DNA of 64,000 nt from an uncultured Oscillospiraceae bacterium (lineage in GTDB: Bacteria > Bacillota > Clostridia > Oscillospirales > Ruminococcaceae). Where the stretch lies: positions 99,650-163,649 of the forward strand of contig UQDG01000003.1 of the NCBI GenBank assembly GCA_900539695.1. Reading direction: 5' to 3'. Under the pieces are notes generated by a model. It had not been told where the DNA came from, did no database searches, and saw only the letters and a list, made by a program, of their open reading frames with translations. Both the position numbers and the translations under genes were made by a program. Positions 34,193 to 42,811 of the stretch are shown here, piece after piece; the stretch's first letter is position 1, and each line of letters begins with the position of its first letter.

Positions 34193-34243
34193 AAACAGCT
34201 GGTCATTTGCCTTGTGCAGGCAGACGGTCAGCTGTTATTTTAT
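34193..34243. terminator. Terminator between convergent thiE and the C39-like gene
   Basis: AACAGCTG (34194-34201) pairs with CAGCTGTT (34229-34236) around an internal smaller stem; A- and T-rich flanks make it usable in both directions. Confidence 0.75.
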
Positions 34244-34252
34244 GCGGACACT

Positions 34253-35053
34253 TTATTGGGTGATAACGACGGCGTGGCAGCCCAGTTCCTCGTACCGCAG
34301 GGCGAAGGTATCGCGGCCGATCTCGGTGATCTCCTGCATGGGGTCGGCAAAGTAATAGTTGTCCTCGTCGTAGCCGGTAAGCACCAGACAATGAGAGTTG
34401 GAGTAAGGCCAGCTGCCATCGGCCAGTGTAAAGGTGTAATTATAAAGTGGTTCTGTAAAGGCGCGGGTGGCCCAAACCAGCACCGGCGTGCCCTGGGCCA
34501 GGTACATCTCCAGCCGGGCGGGCTCGGCGCCGGTAATGTCCAGCGCGCTGTAAGTGCTGCCTTGCTCATCCAGATAGGTGTTGACGGCAGTGGTGATGGC
34601 ACCGGGCAGGCAGTAGAAAGAAAGCTCATCGGCAGGGCTGCCCATGAATTCGACCTCTGGGTCGGCCTCCCAGTACGGGATGTGCATGGGCAGGCAGTTT
34701 TCGGCCAGGGTGACTTTATCGATGTCGAAGCCTAAGTAGTTCAGCACGATGGCAGCAGAGGTGATCTCACATCCGTTGGGGAGCTCCGGGTTTTGCAGGA
34801 TGTTTTCTACGTTCAGCTGCACGGTGTCGGGCAGGAAAAAGGCATTTTCCGGCGTAGCCTGCAAGGCGGCGTAGGCAAGCCAGACTGGAATCGAAGTATC
34901 TGCCTGCGGCAGGACCAGGCCCATGGAGGAGGATTCCTGCGTAGCGGCGGTCTCTGAGGTGGCAAGGTCGACTACGGGGAGGGTGACGGTTGCGGCGCAG
35001 CTGCACAAAAGAAGGCAGGACGCCGCCGCTGCACCGGCAGCGAGTTTGTGCAT
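34253..35053 (-). CDS. Lipoprotein with C39-like papain-fold peptidase domain
   Basis: 266 residues. Signal peptide MHKLAAGAAAASCLLLCSC with lipid cysteine at residue 19. The catalytic-type cysteine lies in LPNGCEITSAAIVLNYLGFD and the histidine in SNSHCLVLTGYDEDNYYFADP, the pattern of Peptidase_C39_2 proteins. WPYSNSH and ALRYEELGCHAVVI complete the fold. Members are surface cysteine-peptidase-like proteins of unknown substrate in Firmicutes. GGGGAGTACC lies upstream of the ATG. A weak promoter (TTGCAA / TAAGGT) precedes it, then a 172-bp repeat element. Confidence 0.87.
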   Translation of the reverse strand: MHKLAAGAAAASCLLLCSCAATVTLPVVDLATSETAATQESSSMGLVLPQADTSIPVWLAYAALQATPENAFFLPDTVQLNVENILQNPELPNGCEITSAAIVLNYLGFDIDKVTLAENCLPMHIPYWEADPEVEFMGSPADELSFYCLPGAITTAVNTYLDEQGSTYSALDITGAEPARLEMYLAQGTPVLVWATRAFTEPLYNYTFTLADGSWPYSNSHCLVLTGYDEDNYYFADPMQEITEIGRDTFALRYEELGCHAVVITQ

Positions 35054-35207
35054 GGTACTCCCCTTCTTTCGACGTTGTTTTATCATAACCTACATTACCT
35101 TACACCATATTTGTGATAATTGCAAGAAAGCGGGGAAAAGTTCTATGCAGGGGCAGGTTTGCGGGCCTATGCGGGCATCGGCCCCTACCATTTGCCGATA
35201 CATATAA

Positions 35208-35379
35208 GGCAATACCGCATAATTCTAAGTGCCGATACGGCGAGCGAGGTGCGGCAGCTGCTAAGCCAAAAGCGCAGATAATACTTTGTGTATTATCGAG
35301 CATTTTGGCAACGCAGATGCCGTGCCGCAGCCGCCGGAGCGGTGCTTAAGCCGTCAGGCGGGAATTGTGCGGTGTTGCC
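35208..35379 (+). repeat. 172-bp MITE-like element, copy 2
   Basis: Same element as at 21149-21320 in reverse orientation, with three base differences over 172. Ends are GGCAATACCGCATAATTC and the inverted GAATTGTGCGGTGTTGCC; ATAA flanks both sides. Internal GATAATAC/GTATTATC hairpin. It lies between the C39-like lipoprotein gene and the glgA terminator and interrupts no gene. Confidence 0.9.
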
Positions 35380-35383
35380 ATAA

Positions 35384-35418
35384 CATAAAAAAGCCGACAG
35401 GCAAACCTGTCGGCTTTA
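35384..35418 (-). terminator. Terminator of the glg operon
   Basis: Minus strand AAAGCCGACAGG pairs with CCTGTCGGCTTT and runs into TTTTATG, 16 bases past glgA. Confidence 0.9.
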
Positions 35419-35433
35419 AAAACTATGAAATTG

Positions 35434-36852
35434 TTACCAGAGGTTCACAACTTCGTTGTACAGACCCTCGTAGCTCTTGGCGGAGTTGGACCAGCTGAAG
35501 TCGCACTCCATGGCGCGGTGGACCAGCACGGGCCAACCGTCCTTCTGCCAGTAGCCTTCCTTGGCGCGCCAGCAGGCCTCATACAGCTCGTGGGCGTTGT
35601 AGTTGGCAAAGGTGAAGCCGTTGCCGAAGCCGTCGCCGGAATCGTGGATGGAGTCACGCAGGCCGCCGGTCTCGCGGACAACGGGGATGGTACCGTAGCG
35701 GCAGGAGACCATCTGGGCCAGACCGCAGGGCTCGGAGCGGGAAGGCATCAGGAAGATGTCAGCACCGGAGTAGATCTCCTGGGCCAGTTTGGCGTTGAAG
35801 CCGATGTAGACGCCCACGCGGCCCGGATTGCGGGCGCACAGCTCGTTGAAGAAGTTCTCGTACTGGCTTTCGCCGGAGCCGAGGATGACCAGCTCGATGC
35901 CCTGCTGCAGCAGGCCTTCGGAGATAGCCTGGACGAGGTCAACGCCTTTGTGGCCGACCAGACGGGTGACCATGGCCATGACGGGGCTGCCGTCCTTATG
36001 CAGGCCGAACTTGTCCTGCAGGGCAGCTTTGCAGGCGGCCTTGCCATCCTGGAAGGTGTCGGCATCGTAGTTCTTGACGATGTCGGGGTCGGTGGCGGGG
36101 TTAAAGACATCCACGTCGATGCCGTTCAGGATGCCGCAGAGCTTATACTGCTTCTGGCGCAGCAGACCGTCCAGACCATGGCTGAACCACGGGTCCAGGA
36201 TCTCCTGGGCATAGGTGGGGCTGACGGTGGTGACCTTGTCGGCGGTCTCGATCGCGCCCTTCATGAAGTTGGCACAGCCGTCATATTCCACAACATGGGC
36301 GTCGCGGGCGCCGATGCCGCAGGTATCCTCGAGAATGTCCAGACCGTACTTGCCCTGGTAGGCAATGTTGTGGATGGTAAAGACCGTTTTGATACGGCTG
36401 AACTTATCCAGGTGACGGTAGTACAGGTTCAGGTAAACGGGGGTCAGGGCCGTCTGCCAGTCGTTGCAGTTGATGATGTCAGGCTCGAAATCGGTGTAGA
36501 ACAGCATTTCGAGGATGGCACGGGAGAAGAAGGCAAAGCGCTCGCCGTCATCATAGAAGCCGTACAGGCCGCTGCGCTTGAAATAGTACTCGTTATCGAT
36601 GAAGTAGTAGACAACACCGTCACGCTCGGCTTTGAAGAGGCCGCAGTACTGGCTGCGCCAGCCGACCGGCACGCTGAAGTTGGTGATATAGGTCAGGCTA
36701 TCCTTGAATTTCAGGTCACCGTACAGCGGCATGACAACACGGGCGTCGATGCCGTCCTTGACCAAAGCCTTGGGCAGTGCACCGGCCACGTCGGCCAGGC
36801 CGCCGGACTTGGCAAAGGGAGCAGCCTCGCTGGCTGCATATAAGATTCTCAT
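35434..36852 (-). CDS. glgA: Glycogen synthase (ADP-glucose)
   Basis: 472 residues, GT5 family. The N-terminus MRILYAASEAAPFAKSGGLADV contains the KSGGLADV (K-x-G-G) ADP-glucose site; the C-terminal GT-B signature is FLMPSRSEPCGLAQMVSCRYG. It extends alpha-1,4-glucan from ADP-glucose. Start at 36852 follows GGAGGTG. Last gene of the glgB-glgC-glgD-glgA set; a hairpin lies between it and glgD. Confidence 0.96.
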   Translation of the reverse strand: MRILYAASEAAPFAKSGGLADVAGALPKALVKDGIDARVVMPLYGDLKFKDSLTYITNFSVPVGWRSQYCGLFKAERDGVVYYFIDNEYYFKRSGLYGFYDDGERFAFFSRAILEMLFYTDFEPDIINCNDWQTALTPVYLNLYYRHLDKFSRIKTVFTIHNIAYQGKYGLDILEDTCGIGARDAHVVEYDGCANFMKGAIETADKVTTVSPTYAQEILDPWFSHGLDGLLRQKQYKLCGILNGIDVDVFNPATDPDIVKNYDADTFQDGKAACKAALQDKFGLHKDGSPVMAMVTRLVGHKGVDLVQAISEGLLQQGIELVILGSGESQYENFFNELCARNPGRVGVYIGFNAKLAQEIYSGADIFLMPSRSEPCGLAQMVSCRYGTIPVVRETGGLRDSIHDSGDGFGNGFTFANYNAHELYEACWRAKEGYWQKDGWPVLVHRAMECDFSWSNSAKSYEGLYNEVVNLW

Positions 36853-36877
36853 AAGCACCTCCATGGGGTGGGTTCAC

Positions 36878-36918
36878 AAAAATATGAGGACGGGGAAGAT
36901 CTGCTCTCCCCCGTCCTC
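36878..36918 (-). terminator. Terminator-like hairpin between glgD and glgA
   Basis: GAGGACGGGG pairs with CCCCGTCCTC around a 13-base loop, followed on the minus strand by ATATTTTTG. It may set glgA expression apart from the upstream genes. Confidence 0.7.
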
Positions 36919-36966
36919 TCATCAAAAGCTGCCTCCGGGGAGAGGGAGTACAACCTCTATGAGCTG

Positions 36967-38091
36967 TTATACGCTGTGGTTCTTGGCGACGAATACCGGG
37001 AAGGTATCGGTGCCGGCCAGCTTCTTGCCTGCGGTGATGTGGACGTTCTTGTCCGTGACCACATACTCTACACCGCAATCGGTCTCCACAACGGTATCCT
37101 GCATCAGGACACAGTTTTTGACGACAGCACCCTTCTTGACCTGGCAGCCGCGGAACAGCACGCAGTTCTCGACGGTGCCCTCGATGACGCAGCCATCAGC
37201 CAGCAGGCTGTTCTTGACGGAGCTGCCTGCCACATAGCGGGTGGGGTTATCGTCACGGATCTTGGTGTAGATGGGAGCCGGTCCGAACAGGGCGTCCATG
37301 CTGCCATCCTGCAGCAGGCGCATGTTCTCGTCAAAGTAGCTCTTCATGTCAGAGACACGGGCGGCATAGCCCTTGAACTCGTAAGCCTGGACGTTGAGCA
37401 GCTTCAGGTTGCGGGCCAGGATGTCGCGCTCGAAGTAGACAAGACCGCGGACGGCTGCATCGTGGATCAGGTGGATCAGGCTCTCGCGCTCAATGACGTA
37501 GATGTTCATGGCGAGGTTCTGCTCACCCATACGGTAGTCGTTGGACAGGATCTCCTGCACACGGCCGGTCTCATCGATGCGGATGGTGTAGTTATCGCTG
37601 CGGGCACCCTCAGGGATGGGGGCGCGGTTGTAGACCATGGTGACGTCAGCGCCGGATGCAACGTGGGCATCGATCAAGCTGCCGAAGTCGAAGTTCATGG
37701 CAATGTAGGAGTCAGAAAGAATGACATAGCGTTCTTTCTGGGCTTCCAGCCAGTTCAGAATGCTGTCCAGAGCATCGACACGGCCAGAGTACATCTTGAC
37801 GCTGCGCTCTGCAAAAGGCGGGACAATATTCAAGCCGCCGCGCTTACGGGTCAGGTCCCATTCACGACCGGCACCCAAATGATCCATCAGGGAGTGGTAG
37901 TTTTTACGAACAATGACAGACACGTTGTCGATGCCGGCATTGGCCATGCTGGACAGCGTGAAGTCGATCAGGCGATAACGTCCGCCGAAGGGGATGGAGG
38001 CCATGGAGCGCTCCGCCACCAGCTCGGGAACGAGGTTATCATAGGTATTGGCGAAAATGACGCCGAGTGCGTTGACGTTGCTGTTTACCAT
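36967..38091 (-). CDS. glgD: Glucose-1-phosphate adenylyltransferase regulatory subunit
   Basis: 374 residues. The N-terminus [19 protein letters not shown] lacks the GGxGxRL nucleotide loop of GlgC, as in GlgD of Firmicutes, while [17 protein letters not shown] is retained. The C-terminal half carries left-handed beta-helix repeats ([20 protein letters not shown]). GlgD forms a heterotetramer with GlgC and modulates its activity. It overlaps glgC by seven bases, supporting coupled translation and fixed stoichiometry. Confidence 0.94.
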   Translation of the reverse strand: MVNSNVNALGVIFANTYDNLVPELVAERSMASIPFGGRYRLIDFTLSSMANAGIDNVSVIVRKNYHSLMDHLGAGREWDLTRKRGGLNIVPPFAERSVKMYSGRVDALDSILNWLEAQKERYVILSDSYIAMNFDFGSLIDAHVASGADVTMVYNRAPIPEGARSDNYTIRIDETGRVQEILSNDYRMGEQNLAMNIYVIERESLIHLIHDAAVRGLVYFERDILARNLKLLNVQAYEFKGYAARVSDMKSYFDENMRLLQDGSMDALFGPAPIYTKIRDDNPTRYVAGSSVKNSLLADGCVIEGTVENCVLFRGCQVKKGAVVKNCVLMQDTVVETDCGVEYVVTDKNVHITAGKKLAGTDTFPVFVAKNHSV

Positions 38092-39308
38092 TGTTCCTCA
38101 CCATCCTTTACATCACTGGAAACCATTGCCTTGGGGCCGACGGTAGCACCCTTGCCGATGACGACACCGGAACCGACCGTGGCAACATCGCCGGGTTCCT
38201 CAATGTTCAGGCTGCCTTCGGGCATAGCGCCGACGGTAGCACCCTCTTCAACCTTGACATTTTCGGCCACAATGCAGTGCTTGACGGAAGCGCCCGCCTT
38301 GATGACGGTGCCGCCCATAATCACGGCAGCCTCAACGGTAGCACCCTTCTCGACGACAACGCCCGGGAAGAGGATGGAGTTGTTGACCGTGCCGTTGACT
38401 TTGCAGCCTTCGGAGATCATGGAGTTGACGATGGTTGCATCGCTGCCGATCTGCTGGCAGGGCTTGCCGGAGTTGCGGGAGTAGATCTTCCAGTTCTCAT
38501 CAAACAGGTTGATGCCGGAATGACTGGGGTCCAGGACCTCCATGTTGGCCTGCCACAGGCTGGAGATGGTGCCGACATCCTTCCAGTAGCCGCTGAAATG
38601 ATAGGCATACATACGGCGGCCGTCTTTCAGCAGGTTGGGGATGACGTTCTTGCCAAAGTCGTTCTCGGAGTTGGGATCGGCTTCGTCCTCGGTGAGGTAT
38701 TTCTTCAGCACATCCCAGTTGAAGATGTAGATACCCATGGAAGCCAGGTTGGACTTCGGGTTCTTCGGCTTCTCCTGGAACTCGCTGATCTTGTCGTTCT
38801 CGTCGGTGACCATCAGTCCGAAGCGGGAAGCCTCATTCCAGGGCACTTCCATAACAGCGACGGAGAACTCGGCGTCCTTTTCCTTATGGAAACGCAGGAA
38901 GTCGGAGTAATCCTGCTTGCAAATCTGGTCGCCGGACAGGATGATGACGTACTTGGGATCATAACGATCAATGAAGGAAATGTTCTGATAGATAGCGTTG
39001 GCTGTGCCCTTGTACCAGTCAGAGCCGGAAGCCTGCTGATACGGCGGCAGAACATGGACGCCGCCATGCAGACGGTCCAGGTCCCAGGGCTGGCCATTGC
39101 CGATATACTCGTTCAAGACGAGGGGCTGATACTGGGTAAGGATACCGACGGTATCAATGTCGGAGTTAACGCAGTTGGACAGCGGGAAATCGATGATACG
39201 ATATTTACCGCCGAACGGTACTGCAGGTTTGGCGAGCTTTTGGGTCAGCGCGTACAGACGCGAGCCCTGACCGCCTGCCAGGATCATTGCGATCATTTCT
39301 TTTGCCAT
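38085..39308 (-). CDS. glgC: Glucose-1-phosphate adenylyltransferase catalytic subunit
   Basis: 407 residues. [27 protein letters not shown] is the nucleotide-binding N-terminus with catalytic elements, [10 protein letters not shown] follows; VSVIL-type DQICKQDY ([13 protein letters not shown]) contains the Asp for metal binding. The C-terminal beta-helix ([20 protein letters not shown]) follows. It makes ADP-glucose for GlgA. Pairs with GlgD. A GGGGAGAA ribosome site precedes the ATG. Confidence 0.96.
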   Translation of the reverse strand: MAKEMIAMILAGGQGSRLYALTQKLAKPAVPFGGKYRIIDFPLSNCVNSDIDTVGILTQYQPLVLNEYIGNGQPWDLDRLHGGVHVLPPYQQASGSDWYKGTANAIYQNISFIDRYDPKYVIILSGDQICKQDYSDFLRFHKEKDAEFSVAVMEVPWNEASRFGLMVTDENDKISEFQEKPKNPKSNLASMGIYIFNWDVLKKYLTEDEADPNSENDFGKNVIPNLLKDGRRMYAYHFSGYWKDVGTISSLWQANMEVLDPSHSGINLFDENWKIYSRNSGKPCQQIGSDATIVNSMISEGCKVNGTVNNSILFPGVVVEKGATVEAAVIMGGTVIKAGASVKHCIVAENVKVEEGATVGAMPEGSLNIEEPGDVATVGSGVVIGKGATVGPKAMVSSDVKDGEEQW

Positions 39309-39377
39309 AAGATTTCTCCCCTTAACATTCTGGCTTTACGCCATTGTTGAACAGTGGTGTTTATCCATCTCGCACGG

Positions 39378-41441
39378 TTAAACCGGCGTTTTGGCCTTAG
39401 CGGGACGCCCGCGGCGCTTGGAGGCGGTGGCAACGGTTTCCGCTGCCGGGGCCGCTTTCTTTGCTTTAGCGGCGGTTTTCTTCACGGGCTTGGCTGCAGC
39501 GTCCGCTGCCTCGGCGGTTTTTTTAGCGCGGGGCTTGCGGGCAGCAGGCACCTGGAAGTATACGGTAGACAACGGCGGCAGTGTCAGCGAAATATGCTGC
39601 TCGAAGCCGTGCATCTCGCCCTTTTCTGCCTTGACGGTGCCGTTGGTAACACCGGAGCCGCCGTATTTCTTGTCATCGGAATTCAGGATTTCTTTGTAGC
39701 TGCCGGGGTTGGGCACGCCCATCTGGTAGCCCTGGCGCAGCACAGGATTGAAGTTGCAGACGACCAGCAGCATCTTGCCCGCAGCATCACGGCGCAGGAA
39801 CGCGATCACACTCTGCTTGCTGTCATCGGGCACGATCCACTGGAAACCCTCCCAGCTGTAATCGACCTGCCACAGGGCGGGTGTGTCGCGGTACAGGTGG
39901 TTCAGATCCTTGACATAGTCCTGCAGCTGACGGTGCTTGTCGTAGCTAAGCAGCATCCAGTCCAAGGGCTTTTTCTCGTCCCACTCGATGAACTGGCCGA
40001 ACTCCTGGCCCATGAAAAGCAGCTTTTTGCCGGGGTGCGCGGCCATGTAGCCATAGAATGTGCGCAGATTGGCAAACTTCTGCTCGTAATCGCCGGGCAT
40101 CTTATTGATGAGGCTGCACTTGCCGTGGACGACTTCGTCGTGGCTGATAGGCAGCACAAAATTCTCGCTGAAAGCGTAGAAGAAGCTGAAAGTGACCTTG
40201 CCATGGTTGCCGGCACGGAAGAGCGGGTCGGTCTTCATGTAGCTGAGCATATCGTTCATCCAGCCCATGTTCCACTTGAAGTTGAAGCCCAATCCCCCAT
40301 CGGCGGCCGGTTTGGTGACCAGCGGCCAGGCGGTGGATTCCTCGGCAATCATCATCTTATGGGGATACTTGCCCAGGATGGCAGTATTCAGCTTTTGCAG
40401 GAAAGCGATGGCTTCCAGGTTTTCCTTACCGCCCTTGCAGTTTTGCTCCCACTCGCCGTCCTTACGGTTGTAGTCCAGATACAGCATGCTGGCCACGGCG
40501 TCTACGCGCAGGCCGTCGACGTGATATTTGTCCACCCAGAACATGGCGCTGGAGATCAGGAAGCTTTCAACTTCCTTCATGCCGTAGTTGAAGACCATGG
40601 TGCCCCACTCTTTGTGTTCGCCGCGGCGGGGGTTGGGGTCCTCGTAGCATGGGGCGCCGTCGAACATGTACAGGCCGTAACCGTCCTTCGGAAAATGGGC
40701 AGGAACCCAATCCAGAATGACGCCGATGCCTGCCTGGTGGAGCTTGTCCACAAAGGTCATGAAGTCCTTTGGGGTGCCATAGCGGCTGGTGGGGGCAAAA
40801 TAGCCCGTGACCTGATAGCCCCAGCTGCCATCGAACGGATACTCGGTGATGGGCAGCAGTTCAACATGGGTGTACCCCATATCTTTTATGTAGGGAATCA
40901 GCTCGTCGGCCAGCTCTGCGTAGTTGTACGGGGTGCCGTTCTCGGCATCCTTCATCTTCCAGCTGCCAGCCTGCATCTCGTAGATGGACATCGGGCTGTT
41001 GATGACATCCCGCTTGGCGGACTCTTTGGTCCAGTGGTCGTCACCCCAGGCGTAGCCCTCAATATCGTAGACCTTGCTGCCGTTGGAGGGGCGGGTCTCG
41101 GTATGGAACGCGTAAGGGTCGGATTTGTAAATCAGTTCATCGGACGAGGTGGTGATGCAGTACTTATAAATATCGTATTCCTTGATGCCCGGAATGAACA
41201 GTTCCCAGATGCCATCGGTCACTTTGTGCATCGTGTGTTCGCCGGGAACCCAGCTGTTGAAATCACCTACAACAGCAACTGCTTTTGCATGGGGCGCCCA
41301 GACACGGAAAACCGCGCCGGGGACACCGTCCTGCACTTCCAAATGCGCGCCAAAGTAGCGGTACGCCTCCTGATTGTTGCCCTGCTTGAACAGGTAAACG
41401 GGCAGATCAGAACTATTGGGCGCTTGCTTGCGTTGCTTCAA
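39378..41441 (-). CDS. glgB: 1,4-alpha-glucan branching enzyme with basic C-terminal tail
   Basis: 687 residues from a TTG start at 41441, chosen because AAGGGGAG lies seven bases upstream and the longer frame reads into the promoter. CBM48 N-terminal domain (AVFRVWAPHAKAVAVVGDFN), GH13 catalytic barrel (YTHVELLPITEYPFDGSWGYQ, GLRVDAVASMLYLDY with the nucleophile Asp, MMIAEESTAWP with the acid Glu, LPISHDEVVHGK) and a C-terminal beta domain. The last about 55 residues are Lys/Ala/Pro-rich and end KRRGRPAKAKTPV, like a histone H1 tail with an AT-hook. It makes alpha-1,6 branches in glycogen. First gene of the operon. Confidence 0.95.
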   Translation of the reverse strand: MKQRKQAPNSSDLPVYLFKQGNNQEAYRYFGAHLEVQDGVPGAVFRVWAPHAKAVAVVGDFNSWVPGEHTMHKVTDGIWELFIPGIKEYDIYKYCITTSSDELIYKSDPYAFHTETRPSNGSKVYDIEGYAWGDDHWTKESAKRDVINSPMSIYEMQAGSWKMKDAENGTPYNYAELADELIPYIKDMGYTHVELLPITEYPFDGSWGYQVTGYFAPTSRYGTPKDFMTFVDKLHQAGIGVILDWVPAHFPKDGYGLYMFDGAPCYEDPNPRRGEHKEWGTMVFNYGMKEVESFLISSAMFWVDKYHVDGLRVDAVASMLYLDYNRKDGEWEQNCKGGKENLEAIAFLQKLNTAILGKYPHKMMIAEESTAWPLVTKPAADGGLGFNFKWNMGWMNDMLSYMKTDPLFRAGNHGKVTFSFFYAFSENFVLPISHDEVVHGKCSLINKMPGDYEQKFANLRTFYGYMAAHPGKKLLFMGQEFGQFIEWDEKKPLDWMLLSYDKHRQLQDYVKDLNHLYRDTPALWQVDYSWEGFQWIVPDDSKQSVIAFLRRDAAGKMLLVVCNFNPVLRQGYQMGVPNPGSYKEILNSDDKKYGGSGVTNGTVKAEKGEMHGFEQHISLTLPPLSTVYFQVPAARKPRAKKTAEAADAAAKPVKKTAAKAKKAAPAAETVATASKRRGRPAKAKTPV

Positions 41442-41499
41442 CGTAATCTCCCCTTTTGGAACAGCCCTAAATGGACAGCCCCGAATATTTACTAACTCT

Positions 41500-41528
41500 A
41501 TATTACCTGTTTCGTACATAAATTTCAA
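41500..41528 (-). promoter_or_regulatory. Promoter of the glg operon
   Basis: Minus strand TTGAAA (41523-41528), 17 bases, TAATAT (41500-41505). The leader of about 50 bases contains a direct repeat GGGCTGTCC / GGGCTGTTCC, function unknown. Confidence 0.7.
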
Positions 41529-41620
41529 GGCTTTCTTGTAATAATCTGCTAAAAATTTGTTGGGAGTTGTTTTGTATTTGTATAAAATCGACACAAATCA
41601 GCAGCTTTTCTTGTACGGGT

Positions 41621-41670
41621 GTATAAAAAAGACCCATACAAGGTGCTTTTTACACCTTGTATGGGTTTTG
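41621..41670 (-). terminator. Terminator of the SGNH hydrolase gene
   Basis: Minus strand ACCCATACAAGGTG pairs with CACCTTGTATGGGT around a short loop and is followed by CTTTTTTAT. Confidence 0.9.
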
Positions 41671-41676
41671 TTAAAG

Positions 41677-42705
41677 TTATGCGCCGTAGATATAGTAGGG
41701 GTTCTGGCCGAGGTACTGGCTGCGGCGGTTCCACACCGTGTGAGTGGCCAGGTAGTCTGCCCAGGCCTGGTAGCCTGCGGCGTTGAAGTGTACGCCGTCC
41801 TTGGTGGCGTAGTCATCGTACTGGCTTCCGTCGGCGGGATTGGTCAGCACCTCGCGCACATTGACGAAGTAGCAGCCCTTGCGCAGCGCCATATTGGCCA
41901 GCAGGTCGTTGGCGGTGGCAATGCGGGCGTTATCCAGGCCGGGCTTGCTTTGGACGACATCCTCCTGCACGCCGGGAATGGACTGGATATAGAAGGCAAC
42001 GCCGGGGTTAAGCTGCTCGCGCAGCATGTCGATCAGACGCTCGTAGTAAGCGATGAAGCTCTCCTCGCTGCCCTGTACGACCAGGTTGTTGGTGCCCACC
42101 AGGATATACAGGTAATCTGGCTGGCTGGCCACGATGGTCTCCATAGGGGTCTCGGTGGCTCCGGTGACGGCATTCTTCACGCTGACGTTATTGACGAAGG
42201 TCTGCACGCCTGCGCTGACATAGGTGGCATAGTGGGCATTTTTGTAGCCGGTATCGTAGATGCCCAGGCCTGAAGCGATACTGTCGCCCGCAAAGGTGAC
42301 GGTATCAAAGTAGGAGGACGTTACGGTGCCCAGCATGGGGACAGCTACCATGCGGTGGTCGGTGTTGAGGTATTCGGTATCGATGGTTCGCTCGACGGCC
42401 GTGGAGGTATCCCACACGGCGGTATCGACGGCCTGCACGATGCGGGCCGGGCCATCTCCTGTACTGACAGGCTCAGCGGGAGCGGCCGCTTCAACGGGGG
42501 CTTCGGACTCAGCCTCGGTGCTTTCTGAAGTGGAGACAGGCTCGGCAGCGGCGGCTTCACCCTCGGCGGGCTGAGCATCGCGCTGCATCCAGAACCAGCC
42601 GACACCGGCGCAGGCTGCGGCTAAAACAATGAGCAGTGCCAGCATCAGGCTGCGTTTGCGCTTTTTGCCGGCTACTTCATTGCGGTAGGTATAAAAATCA
42701 GACAT
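41677..42705 (-). CDS. Membrane-anchored SGNH/GDSL hydrolase
   Basis: 342 residues. A basic cytoplasmic tail (GKKRKRS) precedes one membrane anchor at about 23-41 (LMLALLIVLAAACAGVGWFW), then a Glu/Ala/Ser linker to about 85. The hydrolase domain has block I VTFAGDSIASGLG (catalytic Ser), block III VGTNNL and block V KDGVHFNAAGY (Asp/His). Substrates could be acyl or acetyl groups on wall or secreted polymers; sequence does not decide. Start at 42705 (MSDFYTYR) follows a ribosome-site-like AGGAGC. Monocistronic between glgB and polC. Confidence 0.9.
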   Translation of the reverse strand: MSDFYTYRNEVAGKKRKRSLMLALLIVLAAACAGVGWFWMQRDAQPAEGEAAAAEPVSTSESTEAESEAPVEAAAPAEPVSTGDGPARIVQAVDTAVWDTSTAVERTIDTEYLNTDHRMVAVPMLGTVTSSYFDTVTFAGDSIASGLGIYDTGYKNAHYATYVSAGVQTFVNNVSVKNAVTGATETPMETIVASQPDYLYILVGTNNLVVQGSEESFIAYYERLIDMLREQLNPGVAFYIQSIPGVQEDVVQSKPGLDNARIATANDLLANMALRKGCYFVNVREVLTNPADGSQYDDYATKDGVHFNAAGYQAWADYLATHTVWNRRSQYLGQNPYYIYGA

Positions 42706-42811
42706 TGAATAGCTCCTGACTTTCCGTAATTTTAGAACGTTACTATTATACCCTTTTTTCACCCCGTCAGCAAGGGAAAGCACAATCTTTTACAAATGAA
42801 ATAGGCAGTCT

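Noticed and set aside
35425..39350. Long plus-strand frames opposite glgA, glgD and glgC
   Set aside because: All are exact antisense to conserved glycogen genes and show no initiation signals.
39354..41495. A 713-codon open frame opposite glgB
   Set aside because: Antisense shadow of glgB with composition typical of a mirror frame.
41442..41594. An N-terminal extension of GlgB from an ATG further upstream
   Set aside because: It would begin upstream of the promoter boxes at 41500-41528; the TTG at 41441 has an AGGGGAG site.
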